A stretch of 64,000 bases of DNA from Procambarus clarkii (Eukaryota; Arthropoda; Malacostraca; Decapoda; Cambaridae). Of this stretch, positions 1-10,711 are shown one piece after another. The notes beneath the pieces were generated by a model that was not told the origin of the DNA, did not search any database, and saw only the letters and a program-made list of their open reading frames with translations. Location of the stretch: NCBI RefSeq assembly GCF_040958095.1, contig NC_091180.1:4354505-4418504 (forward strand). Reading direction: 5' to 3'. The first letter of the stretch is position 1. Every line of letters begins with the position of its first letter. The translations under genes were made by a program, and so were the position numbers.

Positions 1-556
1 CCTCCCATCCCATGAGCTGGAGTGGCACCCAGTCCCCCCTGTCCCGTGAACGGGAGTGGGCACCCAGTCCCCCCATCCCATGAGCTGGAGTGGCACCCAG
101 TCCCCCCTGTCCCGTGAACGGGAGTGGGCAATCAGTCCCCCCATCCCGTCAACGGGAGTGGGCACCCAGTCCTCCCATCCCGGGAGCGGGAGTGGGCAAC
201 CAGTCCCCCCATCCCGGGAGCGGGAGTGGGCAACCAGTCCTCCCATCCCGTGAACGGGAGTGGGCACCCAGTCCCCCCCATCATGGGAGCGGGAGTGGGC
301 AACCAGTCCCCCCATCCCGTGAACGGGAGTGGGCACCCAGTACCCCCATCCCATGAGCGGGAGTGGGCAACCAGTCCCCCCATCCCGTGAACGGGAGTGG
401 GCACTCAGTCCAACCATCCCATGAGCGGGAGTGGGCAACCAGTCCCCCCATCCCGTGAACGGGAGTGGGCACTCAGTCCAACCATCCCATGAGCGGGAGT
501 GGGCAACCAGTCCCCCCATCCTGTAAACGGCAGTACACCCAGTCCCCCCATTCTGT
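1..556. repeat. 34-bp minisatellite
   Basis: About 16 tandem copies of a ~34-bp unit that alternates GTGAACGGGAGTGGGCA-like and CAGTCCCCCCATCCC-like halves. Copies vary at the start of the unit (CCCGTGAACG, CCCATGAGCG, CCCGGGAGCG). The array runs off the left edge of the window and decays after about 530. All frames are open because the unit lacks stops; no gene is inferred. Confidence 0.93.
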
Positions 557-1206
557 GAACGATAAATCAAAATGTTACAGAAGAAAATAATGGGTTCTGG
601 ACCTGAACCACATAATTGGCAAATCCAGCATTCGTGAGCTTTTAAAACGTTCGTTAGCATATACAACAAAAGTTATTAACATTTTATAAAATTTCATCAT
701 ATCATTTATCAAATGTTATCAGACATCTTAATCCCAAGAGGCTCTAACGAAACGAGTGAGAGTTTCAGTTAGTTAAATTTGTTTAATGAGAACTGTGAGA
801 TTTTTTTCTACGCCTACCTCCCTTAGGAGGTGGACCTCAAGTTTAAAGAACTGCACACAGCAGATAAGCATGAGTCCAATAGAAGAAGGAAAAGTGAGAG
901 CAAACCGCCAGGCTTCCACCACTAGGGGTGAAAACCTGTCCACATAGGCAGCTAGTTCCTCCTAGTTAAACAGGACGTTAAAACTAATAAAGGGTAACCA
1001 ACGGGTTCTCACAATCAAATATTGATATTTGTTGTGGTGCTATGAATTGGAATTCGAATTCCCAAGAACAGCCGTCATTATAAAAGATCACATCAACATC
1101 AATCGTATAAAGCAGAACCTGGGTGGAAAAGAATGGTTGAAGGGTTGACATCAAAGACTGTTTTCTATAAAATAAATAATTTATTAAACAACAAGAGACT
1201 AAACTA
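557..1206. other. unique AT-rich stretch, no gene seen
   Basis: No credible ORF, RNA gene or repeat boundary was recognised. It sits where the rest of the integrase and the 3' LTR of the older BEL element should be. It is therefore either a degraded or rearranged part of that element or sequence brought in by the deletion that removed its 3' end. I cannot decide which from sequence alone. Confidence 0.5.
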
Positions 1207-1470
1207 CTACAACATCGAGTTTGTGTCTAACACTCCGCCATGCAAAGTACCATATTGATGGTGATGTAAAACTAGAAGTTTTGTAATAATGTGGTGACGT
1301 GGTAGAAGGATCGGATTCTTTGTATCCAAATCAATTTTTGCATGAAGCAAACGTCCTCCACACCTTAATATATTATGAGTGTTGGTATCATACCAGATAC
1401 CTAGAGACTTGGTTAATTTATCTGGAAGATTTTCATATTCACTTCCATATGTCTCTTGTTGTGCACGTTT
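1207..1470 (-). pseudogene. severed distal pol segment (start of integrase) of the outer BEL element
   Basis: Read on the minus strand from the insertion site at 1470, this frame stays open to a stop at 1207-1209. It continues exactly in register the pol frame that is cut at 10712, on the other side of the inner element. Near 1240-1300 it shows the LP-x-H-H-I-I-T-K-L and later H-G-G-V pattern of the zinc-binding (H2C2-type) domain that opens BEL/Pao integrases. Just after HGGV the similarity stops and two stop codons follow. The catalytic DDE core of the integrase is not present. This shows that the segment belonged to the pol gene at 10712-12657 before the younger element inserted, and that the 3' end of the older element is deleted or replaced. 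Confidence 0.75.
1466..1470. repeat. target-site duplication CGTTT, left copy
   Basis: CGTTT immediately precedes the TGTGGGATAT end of the left LTR and recurs at 10712-10716, right after the CCAACA end of the right LTR. A 5-bp duplication is usual for BEL/Pao integration. It defines 1471-10711 as one insertion. Confidence 0.9.
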
Positions 1471-3063
1471 TGTGGGATATTTGGGTTTGATTCTGATTAT
1501 TTAAATATTAATGTAGTAAATTAAATTACGAAGGACCACCCGCTTTTAAAGTAAAGAGGGAAACTGAGAATTTCTGATCATTAGATAATTCCTAGATGAA
1601 ACCAGTAACTATGGATAAAACTAGAAAGTATGATCATAATAATAATTAATGGGCTGTATTATTTAATGAAACAAACCTCAAACACCTACATTGGGGGGTT
1701 ATTACTGGAGGTAAGTACGTCCAGGAATTAGTGTGGTTCGTTCACTAATTCAATTAATAATAATCTAATCCTCTAAAATAATATTGAAACAGATATCATT
1801 ACCAAATGGAAGAACATAGATTATGAGCATAGTAATGAGTTACAGTAAACCACGCATCAATCCTAAAGAATTCTGCACAAAATAAATTGCAATAGAATGG
1901 TAAAAGGAAATAAATCTTAGCTTATTGAAGATTCCCTTAGAAAGCCATACAAGTCCTCTTATTCTCCAGACTCGGTACACTGACGAGTGGAACGGGTTAA
2001 CATGGGAGAAGGCAGCATGAGGAATTCTTCTCTCGTGCTGCAAGATAAATAATTTTCAGTAGCAACTGACTTAACTACTCAATTTATATTCAAGAATATT
2101 AAGATTTACAGGTGAAAATTTTAATCACCTGTTATTAGGTGTTATCTCGAGTCTTAACGGACAATCACCCTGCTACTATCAAACTTCTACCTGATGCATC
2201 ACATAAAAGAATACTTAGCTGTTGGCACTGTATAAGTATTAAGATTGCCGTGTTTCGCATCTCAGGCTCCGGCTAGGCCTATCCTGAATAATGATGCGTT
2301 CCGCTGGCTGGTCACGTGTAGGCAGGAACCAAGTCAAAGGGCTCCTTATTTGACACCAGCACTAGCTGAAGATGCTATCTGCAAGGTCATTCACGCCTCA
2401 CAGTGGCGGCTTTCATCTGAGGATGGATAACACCTGCCCTATTTGCTGGGCAATGGCGTCTTCTTATGAGTACGGTAAGCGCAGGTCTCCCTTTCTTCGG
2501 CTCCACACGTGTACTGAGGATGGCGTCCCTCTACCCACGCCGAGTCAGCGTTCATAAAACAAATTATTGTCTCGAACATTAATATTTCTCGCATTTGCGC
2601 TTGAAACGTAAAGACTGGACGGGTTTATTATTTAGAGGAACAAAATATTGTTATTTAACAATTTAAGAATAGTAAATATATAAGGGAGAGGAATTAATGT
2701 CTCCCCATGGCATTCATTGATGACGTTAACTCTATCGCGAAGTAGACGCTATGATTCTAACGCTCTATTCGGCTTTTAGTTAGAGATCAATTCGTCTGCA
2801 ATTAGTTGTCATACAGAATGCTTTAATTATGGAGAATCGAATTTATTTCTCACATAAATTGGATATAATGTGTTTACTGTAAGGAAATCTGACGCAATAC
2901 TGGCGTCAGGTGACGTGAGAATTCTAGCCTACTGCACAGATGAAATTATTAGTACATGAGAATTCTACGTGTTGTTAATTTTACTTACTACAATAATTAG
3001 TATGGTTAATAATAAGTAATGAGAATACAACAATGTTGTATTCGGTGTTGGAAATATCCAACA
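1471..3063 (-). repeat. 3' LTR of inner BEL element
   Basis: On the plus strand it starts TGTGGGATATTTGGG and ends GGAAATATCCAACA, so it has TG...CA termini and a short imperfect inverted repeat. It is almost identical to 9119-10711. Small ORFs inside it (for example 2245-2430) recur at the same place in the other LTR and are not genes. I see no convincing polypurine tract on the coding strand next to it; the G-rich stretch at 3071-3080 is on the opposite strand. Confidence 0.92.
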
Positions 3064-5298
3064 TAACTCCGGGGGGAGGGTTCTAGGGTCGTAGTGTACT
3101 GTGTTGTACTGACCTATCCCGAAGTGATATTAAGATTAGTATGTTAATATGTTAGTATGTTAGTACACACATAACGAACGTCCCGGATTTATCAAGGACT
3201 TACAAGAATTTGAGTCTTGCTATTTACATGTCAAATGAAACATGTTGTTTGTAGCCTACACAATATTTATAGAATTCAACTCTCCCAATTTAAACTAACA
3301 GAATCTACGGTGATGCGATATCCTGGGTCATAGTGACGTGTAATGTTTCGTTACGTGATATCACATCGTAGCATCATCAAAGTTATCGAAGTGAGATGTG
3401 AAGGAAATTACTCTTGTTCAGAGTTGTAATAGGCTTGCAGTTTCCCTTAGTGGAAACATGTATTAAATATTGAAACATTAAATGATTAAGTTATCGGTAA
3501 TCAGGAACACTCTAAAGTTCACAATAAACTCAACCACTAGGGTCGCAGTGACATGTAATGGTGTATTACGTAGCTGCTGAATCGTAGGTAAACTCAGAAT
3601 AAGTTCCTAAGAACTGATAACACTATTGTATGATTATACAGTAAAGTGTTATTAGTCATTCAAGATCAAGGAGACTATGACACTACAGTAAGGTCGCTGT
3701 GACTTGTAACTATTGAATTACTAGACAATAACATCACGCAGCATCATGATCACCTCAAATTCAAATGAGGAAATTAAATTTAATGTGCACTGCCGTGCAG
3801 TAGTCATGCTGACTGATGGTACAACTAATTTGCTAACTAGCTAAATTAATAGAAAAGTAGAGAACTGAAAAGTTTATTCATTAAAATCAAGGAAAATTCT
3901 GAGTCGACAGTGAGATTAGTAGCCTAGTCATTCTGACTTATGAGCTAATTAAATGGCAGCTCATAGGCTTGACACTGTAAACTGGTTAGTACGAAATCAC
4001 CTTTACATGAATTTGAGTTTATTAAATCAGTCTCTGTAAGTATAGTCAACTGTAATTAATGGTGAGTACAGATTAGGCTAGTACTCAGTTGATACTAACT
4101 AAAGTCCCTAAATCTACCTAAATAAATGGTTTGAATTTCTAACCTACCTAAGTACGGGACTAAGCTAATTGTGAGCAAAATGTACTCGAATTAACATTGT
4201 GAGCAGTATTGAGCTCATTAACAGGTCGAGTTATATTGAACTCTTGAACATGGTGAGCTGCAGTGAGCTCGTTAGCAGTGCTAACAGGGTGAGTTGCAGT
4301 GAACTCGTCAACAGTGTTGACAGGGTGAGCTACATTGAGCTCGTTAGCAGTGCTAACAGGGTGAGTTGCAGTGAACTCGTCAACAGTGTTGACAGGGTGA
4401 GCTACATTGAGCTCGTTAACAGTGCTAACAGGGTGAGTTGCAGTGAACTCGTCAACAGTGTTGACAGGGTGAGCTACATTGAGCTCGTTAGCAGTGCTAA
4501 CAGGGTGAGTTGCAGTGAACTCGTCAACAGTGTTGACAGGGTGAGCTACATTGAGCTCGTTAGCAGTGCTAACAGGGTGAGTTGCAGTGAACTCGTCAAC
4601 AGTGTTGACAGGGTGAGTTCAGTGAACTCAAATTAACGAGGTGGAGTTTTGTCATTCAATTGTCATGGCGAGCAATATTAAGCTCGTACGCATGGTGAAC
4701 AAGCACTCATATTATTACGTTAATTCTAAGGTGAGCTATATTAAGCTCAAGAAGCATGTTAATTAACAATGCTGATGTTTAACGATAATGCATTAAACAT
4801 ATTAGTTTTCTGTAAATTCGCTTACGTATTAGTAAGTTTGCAAGTTTGTTCGTGCTGCGCTCCTACACTAAATAAGCAGTATGAAAGAAAAACAACTCAA
4901 ACAATTAATGCAAGTATTTATCACTAACTCTTAGTGCAGAAAACATGGTATTAAGAAGGTTTTCTTGGCAAACCTTTAAGCGCAAGTATAGTGGACCAGT
5001 GGTCCTAATGAATTTGTAATTAAATTCAGGAAATGCCAGTGGCATTAAGTGCTAGATTCTCTAGCCTAACATTATTAATTCCTAGGGAGTACTAGATTCT
5101 CTAGCCTAACATTACAATTTAACTAGGAAGACTGAGTGTGGTCAACTACTACTTGTCGAGAATAATTCTAGGTCTGCAGTGAATTCAATAGTTTGGTCGC
5201 TGTGACTTGTACTTGTTTGAGTACGGACTATTGATTTTCACTGAGAGCCATGAAACATCTCGGCGAGTATCAATTGTACTACACTCAATCTGAGTTTA
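3064..5298. other. internal region of inner element lacking pol
   Basis: About 2.2 kb between the protease stop and the 3' LTR, where RT, RNase H and integrase would be expected. No frame shows YVDD-like, DASG or H2C2 motifs. The sequence is AT-rich with many short open stretches and is dominated by a tandem array around 4250-4618. Repeated short phrases such as CTAGATTCTCTAGCCTAACATTA (seen twice near 5050-5115) suggest local duplications. Confidence 0.7.
4250..4618. repeat. 36/72-bp tandem repeat with a hairpin in every unit
   Basis: About ten 36-bp units in strict alternation, giving a 72-bp higher-order period. One type contains GTTAGCAGTGCTAAC and the other GTCAACAGTGTTGAC; each is a perfect 6-bp inverted repeat around AGT. 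Units also carry TGAGCTC or TGAACTC. The array is in frame with itself, because 36 is a multiple of three, so it yields a 145-residue open frame (4199-4636, plus strand). That frame runs against the element's coding strand and is probably incidental. Confidence 0.9.
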
Positions 5299-6690
5299 TT
5301 ACTCAGCTGTGTTTCTCCTTTTAGCTTGCTGCTGGAGAATTGATTTACTGCTGACTAATTTATTATTATTGGCAGGTTTAGGCTTGTTCACATTCAGAAC
5401 TTTACCAGTAAGTAAGTAGCCTCCTGCAGATTGGAGCATATTCATTCCCAATCGTTTAACATGTCCAGTTATGAACTGGTAATAGTAGTCGGCTCCTACT
5501 AGTACACCTACATTGTTAAGGTGGTCAGACATTAATTTGTTGTCAGCCAAATTAATTTCACGTTCCTGCAGGAAGTGGGCTGTGTACCCCAGACCCTTAA
5601 TATTTAAGTCTAAAGGTATTTGATCTACAACAATGGCTTGGAAAGTCTTGGCTTGACTACCTAGTCGTACAAGCGGTTGAACTACTGAGTATTCATGGGT
5701 TCCTCGATTTATCATGAACCCTGACAAGTTTAATTTTACCTGTCCTATTGGTTGTAAATTAAGTGCCTCTGCTGCCCTTTGAGTAATGAAAGTTCTCTGG
5801 GAACCTTGATCAAATAGTCCACGTGTGGTGATCTTGGCTCCTCTGTTCTTCACTTGAAGTTGGGCAGTAGGCAAAGCAGCATCCACTTGAGATGCTTGGG
5901 AAGTTACGCTGTACACATCTCGCACCTTGCAGCACTGTACTGGTGTAGATTCTCTACGTCCTATTCTAGGATTGACATAATTAGTCCTAACTAATTTGCA
6001 CAGTGCAGCATGATGCTTGCCTCTTCTACACCTATTGCAGGTGTTCAGTGGGGTGTCACAGCTGTTAACATTATGTGGTTTGAGACACCTAGTACATTTG
6101 TGTAACTGTTTGAGTCGTCTGACTCTTGTGTCTCTATTAGGATAATTAGTACATTTGTACAGAGAATGTTTTTGATTGCAAAACAAGCACATTCCCCATC
6201 CTACAGATCGTTTAGGGGTTACCGGTTTAGGTAAAACAGTATTTGCAGGTTGTGATGGGTTTGCTGCTTGCATTTGCTTGTTATTTATTCTCTTGTGAGT
6301 ACTTGGTGTACTCTGGGGAACCATTAACAGGTTCTTGGGGGTGCTCTTTGGACTATTAGGTCTCTTAGGAGCACCTGTGGAGTTATTAGCAGTGCTCTTT
6401 GGACTATTAGGTCTCTTAAGAGCACCTGTGGGACTCTTAGGCCTCACTGATGAATCAGTGTTTGACTGATTCTGGTTACATGGATTATTAGCACCTTTGT
6501 TACCTAGTGACAGTGTCACTTTAGGAGTTTCAGGCAAGGAAACTGATGTAGGTACAGTTTTGGTGCATTCAGATTTAGCACTAATTGCTTGGTCTGCTGT
6601 ATGATTGCTCATATTACGCAAACCTGTAAATATATCCTGCATTGACAGGGTATTACCATTCTGGCATACATATAGTTTATTAAGTGTCAC
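5299..6690 (-). CDS. BEL/Pao Gag C-terminus with zinc knuckles plus aspartic protease (inner element)
   Basis: An open frame of 463 codons, counted from a GTG at 6690. It is the continuation of gag after a frameshift, not an independent gene. Residues ~75-165 form a Pro/Ser/Lys/Asn-rich linker with repeated R-P-N-S-P-K-S blocks. Three CCHC-type knuckles follow at ~168-231 (CLFCNQKHSLYKC, CTRCLKPHNVNSC, CNRCRRGKHHAALC); in BEL Gag these bind the element's RNA. Residues ~285-440 are a retropepsin-like protease: the catalytic loop reads LFDQGSQ with Asp294, a DQG variant of D(T/S)G, followed by RTFIT. The frame ends in two stops at 5299, and no RT follows. The older element has a homologous block at 12658-13600, there broken by frame changes; the unbroken reading here shows that those are mutations. 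Confidence 0.85.
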   Translation of the reverse strand: MTLNKLYVCQNGNTLSMQDIFTGLRNMSNHTADQAISAKSECTKTVPTSVSLPETPKVTLSLGNKGANNPCNQNQSNTDSSVRPKSPTGALKRPNSPKSTANNSTGAPKRPNSPKSTPKNLLMVPQSTPSTHKRINNKQMQAANPSQPANTVLPKPVTPKRSVGWGMCLFCNQKHSLYKCTNYPNRDTRVRRLKQLHKCTRCLKPHNVNSCDTPLNTCNRCRRGKHHAALCKLVRTNYVNPRIGRRESTPVQCCKVRDVYSVTSQASQVDAALPTAQLQVKNRGAKITTRGLFDQGSQRTFITQRAAEALNLQPIGQVKLNLSGFMINRGTHEYSVVQPLVRLGSQAKTFQAIVVDQIPLDLNIKGLGYTAHFLQEREINLADNKLMSDHLNNVGVLVGADYYYQFITGHVKRLGMNMLQSAGGYLLTGKVLNVNKPKPANNNKLVSSKSILQQQAKRRNTAE

Positions 6691-7672
6691 CAGACAATTT
6701 TCTTTGGATGATAATTTTAGTCATCCACTCAGTAGTTGGGTGATCCACCTCTTTACTGAAAGAATTTATCAGTGACTCAAGCTGGAAACTAAAAGTTTGT
6801 AAAGAGTCAACTGATTGCTCTGGTGAAGATAAATTTAATAATTGGTGCACAAGGTTTATAATAGTCTTCTCACTGTCAGCACTTACTTTAGAAGGCTGTT
6901 GGGAGCAATTGTGACCATTACTTGTGTTGTTTAAGGCTTCTTGCTTAGCCTCAGCTTTGATTACAGCTTCGGCTGCTGCTGCAGCATTTGCTTTATCATT
7001 TTCTGGTTCAGATTCACTGATCATTGCAGCTTCACTTGTTTCATCTGCAGCTTCACTCGTTTCTCTGGGTTCTGGTGATAAGCTAGTTAATTCAGTAGCC
7101 TTATGTATTGAACTTATAGAATCCAGGGAACATTGAGAAGAGTTATCTGAAATTTGATCAGACTCTGTAAACAAATCATCACATGAAGCTGTATTAGATG
7201 AGAGGTTACAAAATGAAGGTTGAACTTCAGTTGTGGATCCTGTGTAGTGATCCGTATTGATTAGAGGATTCTCCTCGTCTTGATGTAGTTCAGGTATTTC
7301 ATCTGAACTGAGTGTTGACTCAGGTGTAGGTCTATTAATGATCGGCTCCATCCACTCGGGAATATCTTGTCCCGTAAGCCCCTCTTTATATCGGTCTAAC
7401 CTGGTTTGAACGTAATGTTCATAGTTATCAAGATCAGATTCTGTTAGACGTAAGTGGTCTGAGACAGTATGACCGACTTGGAGTAAATTCCTGTGGGACT
7501 CGATCACAGTCTTTACATGATCATATTTTTAGATGGCGTACTTTATGTAACTTGCTAGTCTGTAGACGTCACCTGGGTCAGTTTCTACACAGAGATGACA
7601 TTTCATAAGCAGTTCTCCTAGACGGATTTGAAGAGCTCTCAAGAATCTTGCATTCCTTTCTAAAGGATTCAT
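6680..7672 (-). pseudogene. Gag N-terminal part of inner BEL element (one nonsense codon, one frameshift)
   Basis: Translation most plausibly starts at the ATG at 7670-7672 (MNPLERNARF). It aligns with the outer Gag N-terminus but meets an in-frame TAA at 7529-7531, then continues open in the same frame to 6680. A frameshift near 6680-6690 passes into the zinc-knuckle frame. Compared with the outer Gag, the DUF1759-type core (the PTF-G motif and following helices) is missing. In its place are ~150 residues of acidic, Ser/Thr- and Ala-rich sequence with Glu-Thr-Ser-Glu-Ala repeats (~residues 100-200 after the stop). The last ~60 residues, ending QRKLSGDT, match the outer Gag again. The protein is probably non-functional as encoded. 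Confidence 0.75.
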
Positions 7673-7687
7673 TCTTGCGGTAAATTG

Positions 7688-8075
7688 AGCCTGATAGGGC
7701 TTATGTAGCTAGTGGTATAGCTATAGTCTGCTCCTTGATGCAGAGCAGGTATAATTATTGACAGCCTGATAGGGCTTATGTAGCTAGTGGTATAGCTATG
7801 GTGTCTACTCCTTGATGTAGAGCAGGTATAAGTATTGACAGCCTGATAGGGCTTATGTAGCTAGTGGTATAGCTATGGCGTCTGCTCCTTGATGTAGAGC
7901 AGGTATAAGTATTGACAGCCTGATAGGGCTTACGTAGCTAGTGGTATAGCTATGGCGTCTGCTCCTTGATGTAGAGCAGGTATAAGTATTGACAGCCTGA
8001 TAGGGCTTATGTAGCTAGTGGTATAGCTATGGCGTCTGCTCCTTGATGTAGAGCAGGTATAAGTATTGACAGCCT
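7688..8075. repeat. five-copy 77-bp tandem repeat in the leader of the inner element
   Basis: Five nearly identical 77-bp units, each beginning AGCCTGATAGGGCTTATGT and containing GTAGCTAGTGGTATAGCTAT, a local inverted motif. The first unit is slightly divergent (it lacks the GGCG seen later). The array lies between the gag start codon and the SGNH remnant, in what would be the 5' untranslated leader. The outer element has no such array. Confidence 0.93.
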
Positions 8076-8283
8076 AATATTCTTGAGGCTGGTTGTAATT
8101 TACCTCAATTAGAGGTTAGCTACCTACCTAATAATAAGCAACTAAGATTTGAGTGGTACCTTGGTCTCACTACAGGTGTTCCTCAGCTTAGCTCTTCCAA
8201 ATCAGCCTCGGATGGGTAGTGGCACTCAAAGACATACATAGAAATATGCAATAAAATAATTACACAATAAATGGTTAATCCCA

Positions 8284-8297
8284 CCCTTGATAGGGTC
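8284..8297 (-). promoter_or_regulatory. conserved leader hairpin, inner copy
   Basis: ACCCTTGATAGGGT reads on the coding strand as ACCCT-ATCA-AGGGT, a 5-bp stem with a 4-nt loop. The same 14 bases and their flanks recur in the outer element at 14947-14960, although the surrounding leader has diverged. The position between 5' LTR and gag would suit a packaging or dimerisation element; that role is inference. Confidence 0.4.
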
Positions 8298-8826
8298 AGC
8301 ACAAAAGAATAATATGTGTCACTAACTAGCTCAAGCCTAGTCGTGAGAATTTCTACTTGAGAAACTACAACTATATTTAGTCTGTGCTTGTGCCAAATTC
8401 AACACAATCACAGCCTAAATTGCTACCTACCTAAGGTTGGCAAAGATTATATTATGGTGCAGTAATGTGCAAATAATTTTGCTGTGTTTTGGGGTTTTTT
8501 GTATTTTATATAATATACACTTGTGTAATTATGTGTATAAGAAATTAAATGAACACAAAAAAATTAATTGTGTTTGGCAAGTATTCTACTGCCGTAAATA
8601 TTATCTAACTCCTGAATGTACTCCTAATTGTGGAATAAAATGTTATCAGGGTTAGTAATGATTAACTAGTATGAGATCAGTAATTTATATTAGTATACTG
8701 GATCCCTAAATGTTAATGATCCACTGACTTGAGTGAATCAGTAATTATAACATGGATTCAGGCTATAATGGGCAGTCTGCTGACAGCCATATATTGAAAC
8801 ATTGGTATAGCCTAAATCGTTAACAC

Positions 8827-8960
8827 TTAATTGGTGTTAGTGATTAATATAAGGTTATGAGCTGTTGCTCCTGGTGACCTAAAGATTCTCACCTCGGTGT
8901 GAAGTGTAGGTCTAAATGTTGTGGGTAATTGGCTATGACCCACTAAAGCTATGTATAAGG
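8827..8960 (-). pseudogene. truncated SGNH-hydrolase remnant (inner element)
   Basis: On the minus strand this encodes ALVGHSQLPTT and then HTEVRIFRSPGATAHN. These match residues ~5-36 of the SGNH-like ORF at 15223-15778, including the Ser of block I (GHS) and the Gly of block II. The frame stops at 8827-8829, and blocks III and V (GGND, DGVH) are absent. Amino-acid similarity is higher than in the flanking leader, which suggests the segment was coding in the common ancestor. No in-frame ATG was found at the equivalent start. Confidence 0.65.
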
Positions 8961-9095
8961 TAGCTGTTAGTGTGATCTAGGTTAACTGATGTGTTACACT
9001 ATTAGTTGACACAATTAATTAAATAGTTAGTCTAGCTTCTATCACACAAGGATTAGTTATTAAGGGTTAATATTTTAATTATAAATTTAATGCCT

Positions 9096-9115
9096 ATCCG
9101 GTTCGATAAGGACCA
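9096..9115 (-). other. candidate primer-binding site, inner element
   Basis: Three bases inside the 5' LTR the coding strand reads TGGTCCTTATCGAACCGGAT. It begins with the TGG that pairs with a tRNA CCA end and contains the complement of a GGTTCGA T-arm motif. The T-arm motif is closer to CCA than in a standard tRNA 3' end, so I do not name the primer tRNA. Confidence 0.45.
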
Positions 9116-9118
9116 TAA

Positions 9119-10711
9119 TGTGGGATATTTGGGTTTGATTCTGATTATTTAAATATTAATGTAGTAAATTAAATTACGAAGGACCACCCGCTTTTAAAGT
9201 AAAGAGGGAAACTGAGAATTTCTGATCATTAGATAATTCCTAGATGAAACCAGTAACTATGGATAAAACTAGAAGTATGATCATAATAATAATTAATGGG
9301 CTGTATTATTAAATGAAACAAACCTCAAACACCTACATTGGGGGGTTATTACTGGAGGTAAGTACGTCCAGGAATTAGTGTGGTTCGTTCACTAATTCAA
9401 TTAATAATAATCTAATCCTCTAAAATAATATTGAAACAGATATCATTACCAAATGGAAGAACATAGATTATGAGCATAGTAATGAGTTACAGTAAACCAC
9501 ACATCAATCCTAAAGAATTCTGCACAAAATAAATTGCAATAGAATGGTAAAAGGAAATAAATCTTAGCTTATTGAAGATTCCCTTAGAAGGCCATAGAAG
9601 TCCTCTTATTCTCCAGACTCGGTACACTGACGAGTGGAACGGGTTAACATGGGAGAAGGCAGCATGAGGAATTCTTCTCTCGTGCTGCAAGATAAATAAT
9701 TTTCAGTAGCAACTGACTTAACTACTCAATTTATATTCAAGAATATTAAGATTTACAGGTGACAAATTTTAATCACCTGTTATTAGGTGTTATCTCGCGT
9801 CTTAACGGACAATCACCCTGCTACTATCAAACTTCTACCTGATGCATCACATAAAAGAATACTTAGCTGTTGGCACTGTATAAGTATTAAGATTGCCGTG
9901 TTTCGCATCTCAGGCTCCGGCTAGGCCTATCCTGAATAATGATGCGTTCCGCTGGCTGGTCACGTGTCGGCAGGAACCAAGTCAAAGGGCTCCTTATTTG
10001 ACACCAGCACTAGCTGAAGATGCTATCTGCAAGGTCATTCACGCCTCACAGTGGCGGCTTTCATCAGAGGATGGATAACACCTGCCCTATTTGCTGGGCA
10101 ATGGCGTCTTCTTATGAGTACGGTAAGCGCAGGTCTCCCTTTCTTCGGCTCCACACGTGTACTGAGGATGGCGTCCCTCTACCCACGCCGAGTCAGCGTT
10201 CATAAAACAAATTATTGTCTCGAACATTAATATTTCTCGCATTTGCGCTTGAAACGTAAAGACTGGACGGGTTTATTATTTAGACGGACAAAATATTGTT
10301 ATTTAACAATTTAAGAATAGTAAATATATAAGGGAGAGGAATTAATGTCTCCCCATGGCATTCATTGATGACGTTAACTCTATCACGAGGTACACGCTAT
10401 GATTCTAACGCTCTATTCGGCTTTTAGTTAGAGATCAATTCGTCTGCAATTAGTTGTCATACAGAATGCTTTAATTATGGAGAATCAAATTTAATTCTCA
10501 CACAAATTGGATATAATGTGTTTACTGTAAGGAAATCTGACGCAATACTGGCGTCAGGTGACGTGAGAATTCTAGCCTACTGCACAGATGAAATTATTAG
10601 TACATGAGAATTCTACGTGTTGTTAATTTTACTTACTACAATAATTAGTATGGTTAATAATAAGTAATGAGAATACAACAATGTTGTATTCGGTGTTGGA
10701 AATATCCAACA
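9119..10711 (-). repeat. 5' LTR of inner BEL element
   Basis: Same length and termini as 1471-3063. It begins TGTGGGATATTTGGG (plus strand), ends GGAAATATCCAACA, and is followed at once by the CGTTT duplication and then the interrupted pol frame of the outer element. The pol frame reads about 20 residues into this LTR before a stop, which is an artefact of the insertion. Confidence 0.92.

Larger units (their letters stand above)
1471..10711 (-). mobile_element. inner BEL/Pao LTR retrotransposon, non-autonomous (no pol)
   Basis: A 9.24-kb element bounded by two LTRs of 1593 bp each (1471-3063 and 9119-10711) and by CGTTT duplications. Coding is on the minus strand, so 9119-10711 is the 5' LTR. 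It contains an SGNH-hydrolase remnant, a 77-bp tandem array in the leader, a gag with one nonsense codon and one frameshift, zinc knuckles and an aspartic protease. From 5298 to 3064 there is no reverse transcriptase, RNase H or integrase; a 36/72-bp tandem repeat lies there instead. The LTRs differ at about 15 substitutions and 2 indels by hand count, so the insertion is young even though the element lacks pol. It was probably mobilised by a relative in trans. Confidence 0.9.

Noticed and set aside
2245..2557. Small ORFs inside the LTR, repeated at 9893-10205
   Set aside because: Present twice only because the LTR is duplicated; no motif, and the older and solo LTRs do not keep them open.
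3064..3090. Polypurine tract of the inner element
   Set aside because: The G-rich run lies on the non-coding strand relative to gag and is not flush with the LTR.
7688..8075. CRISPR-like array
   Set aside because: Units are contiguous with no unique spacers, in a eukaryotic retrotransposon leader.
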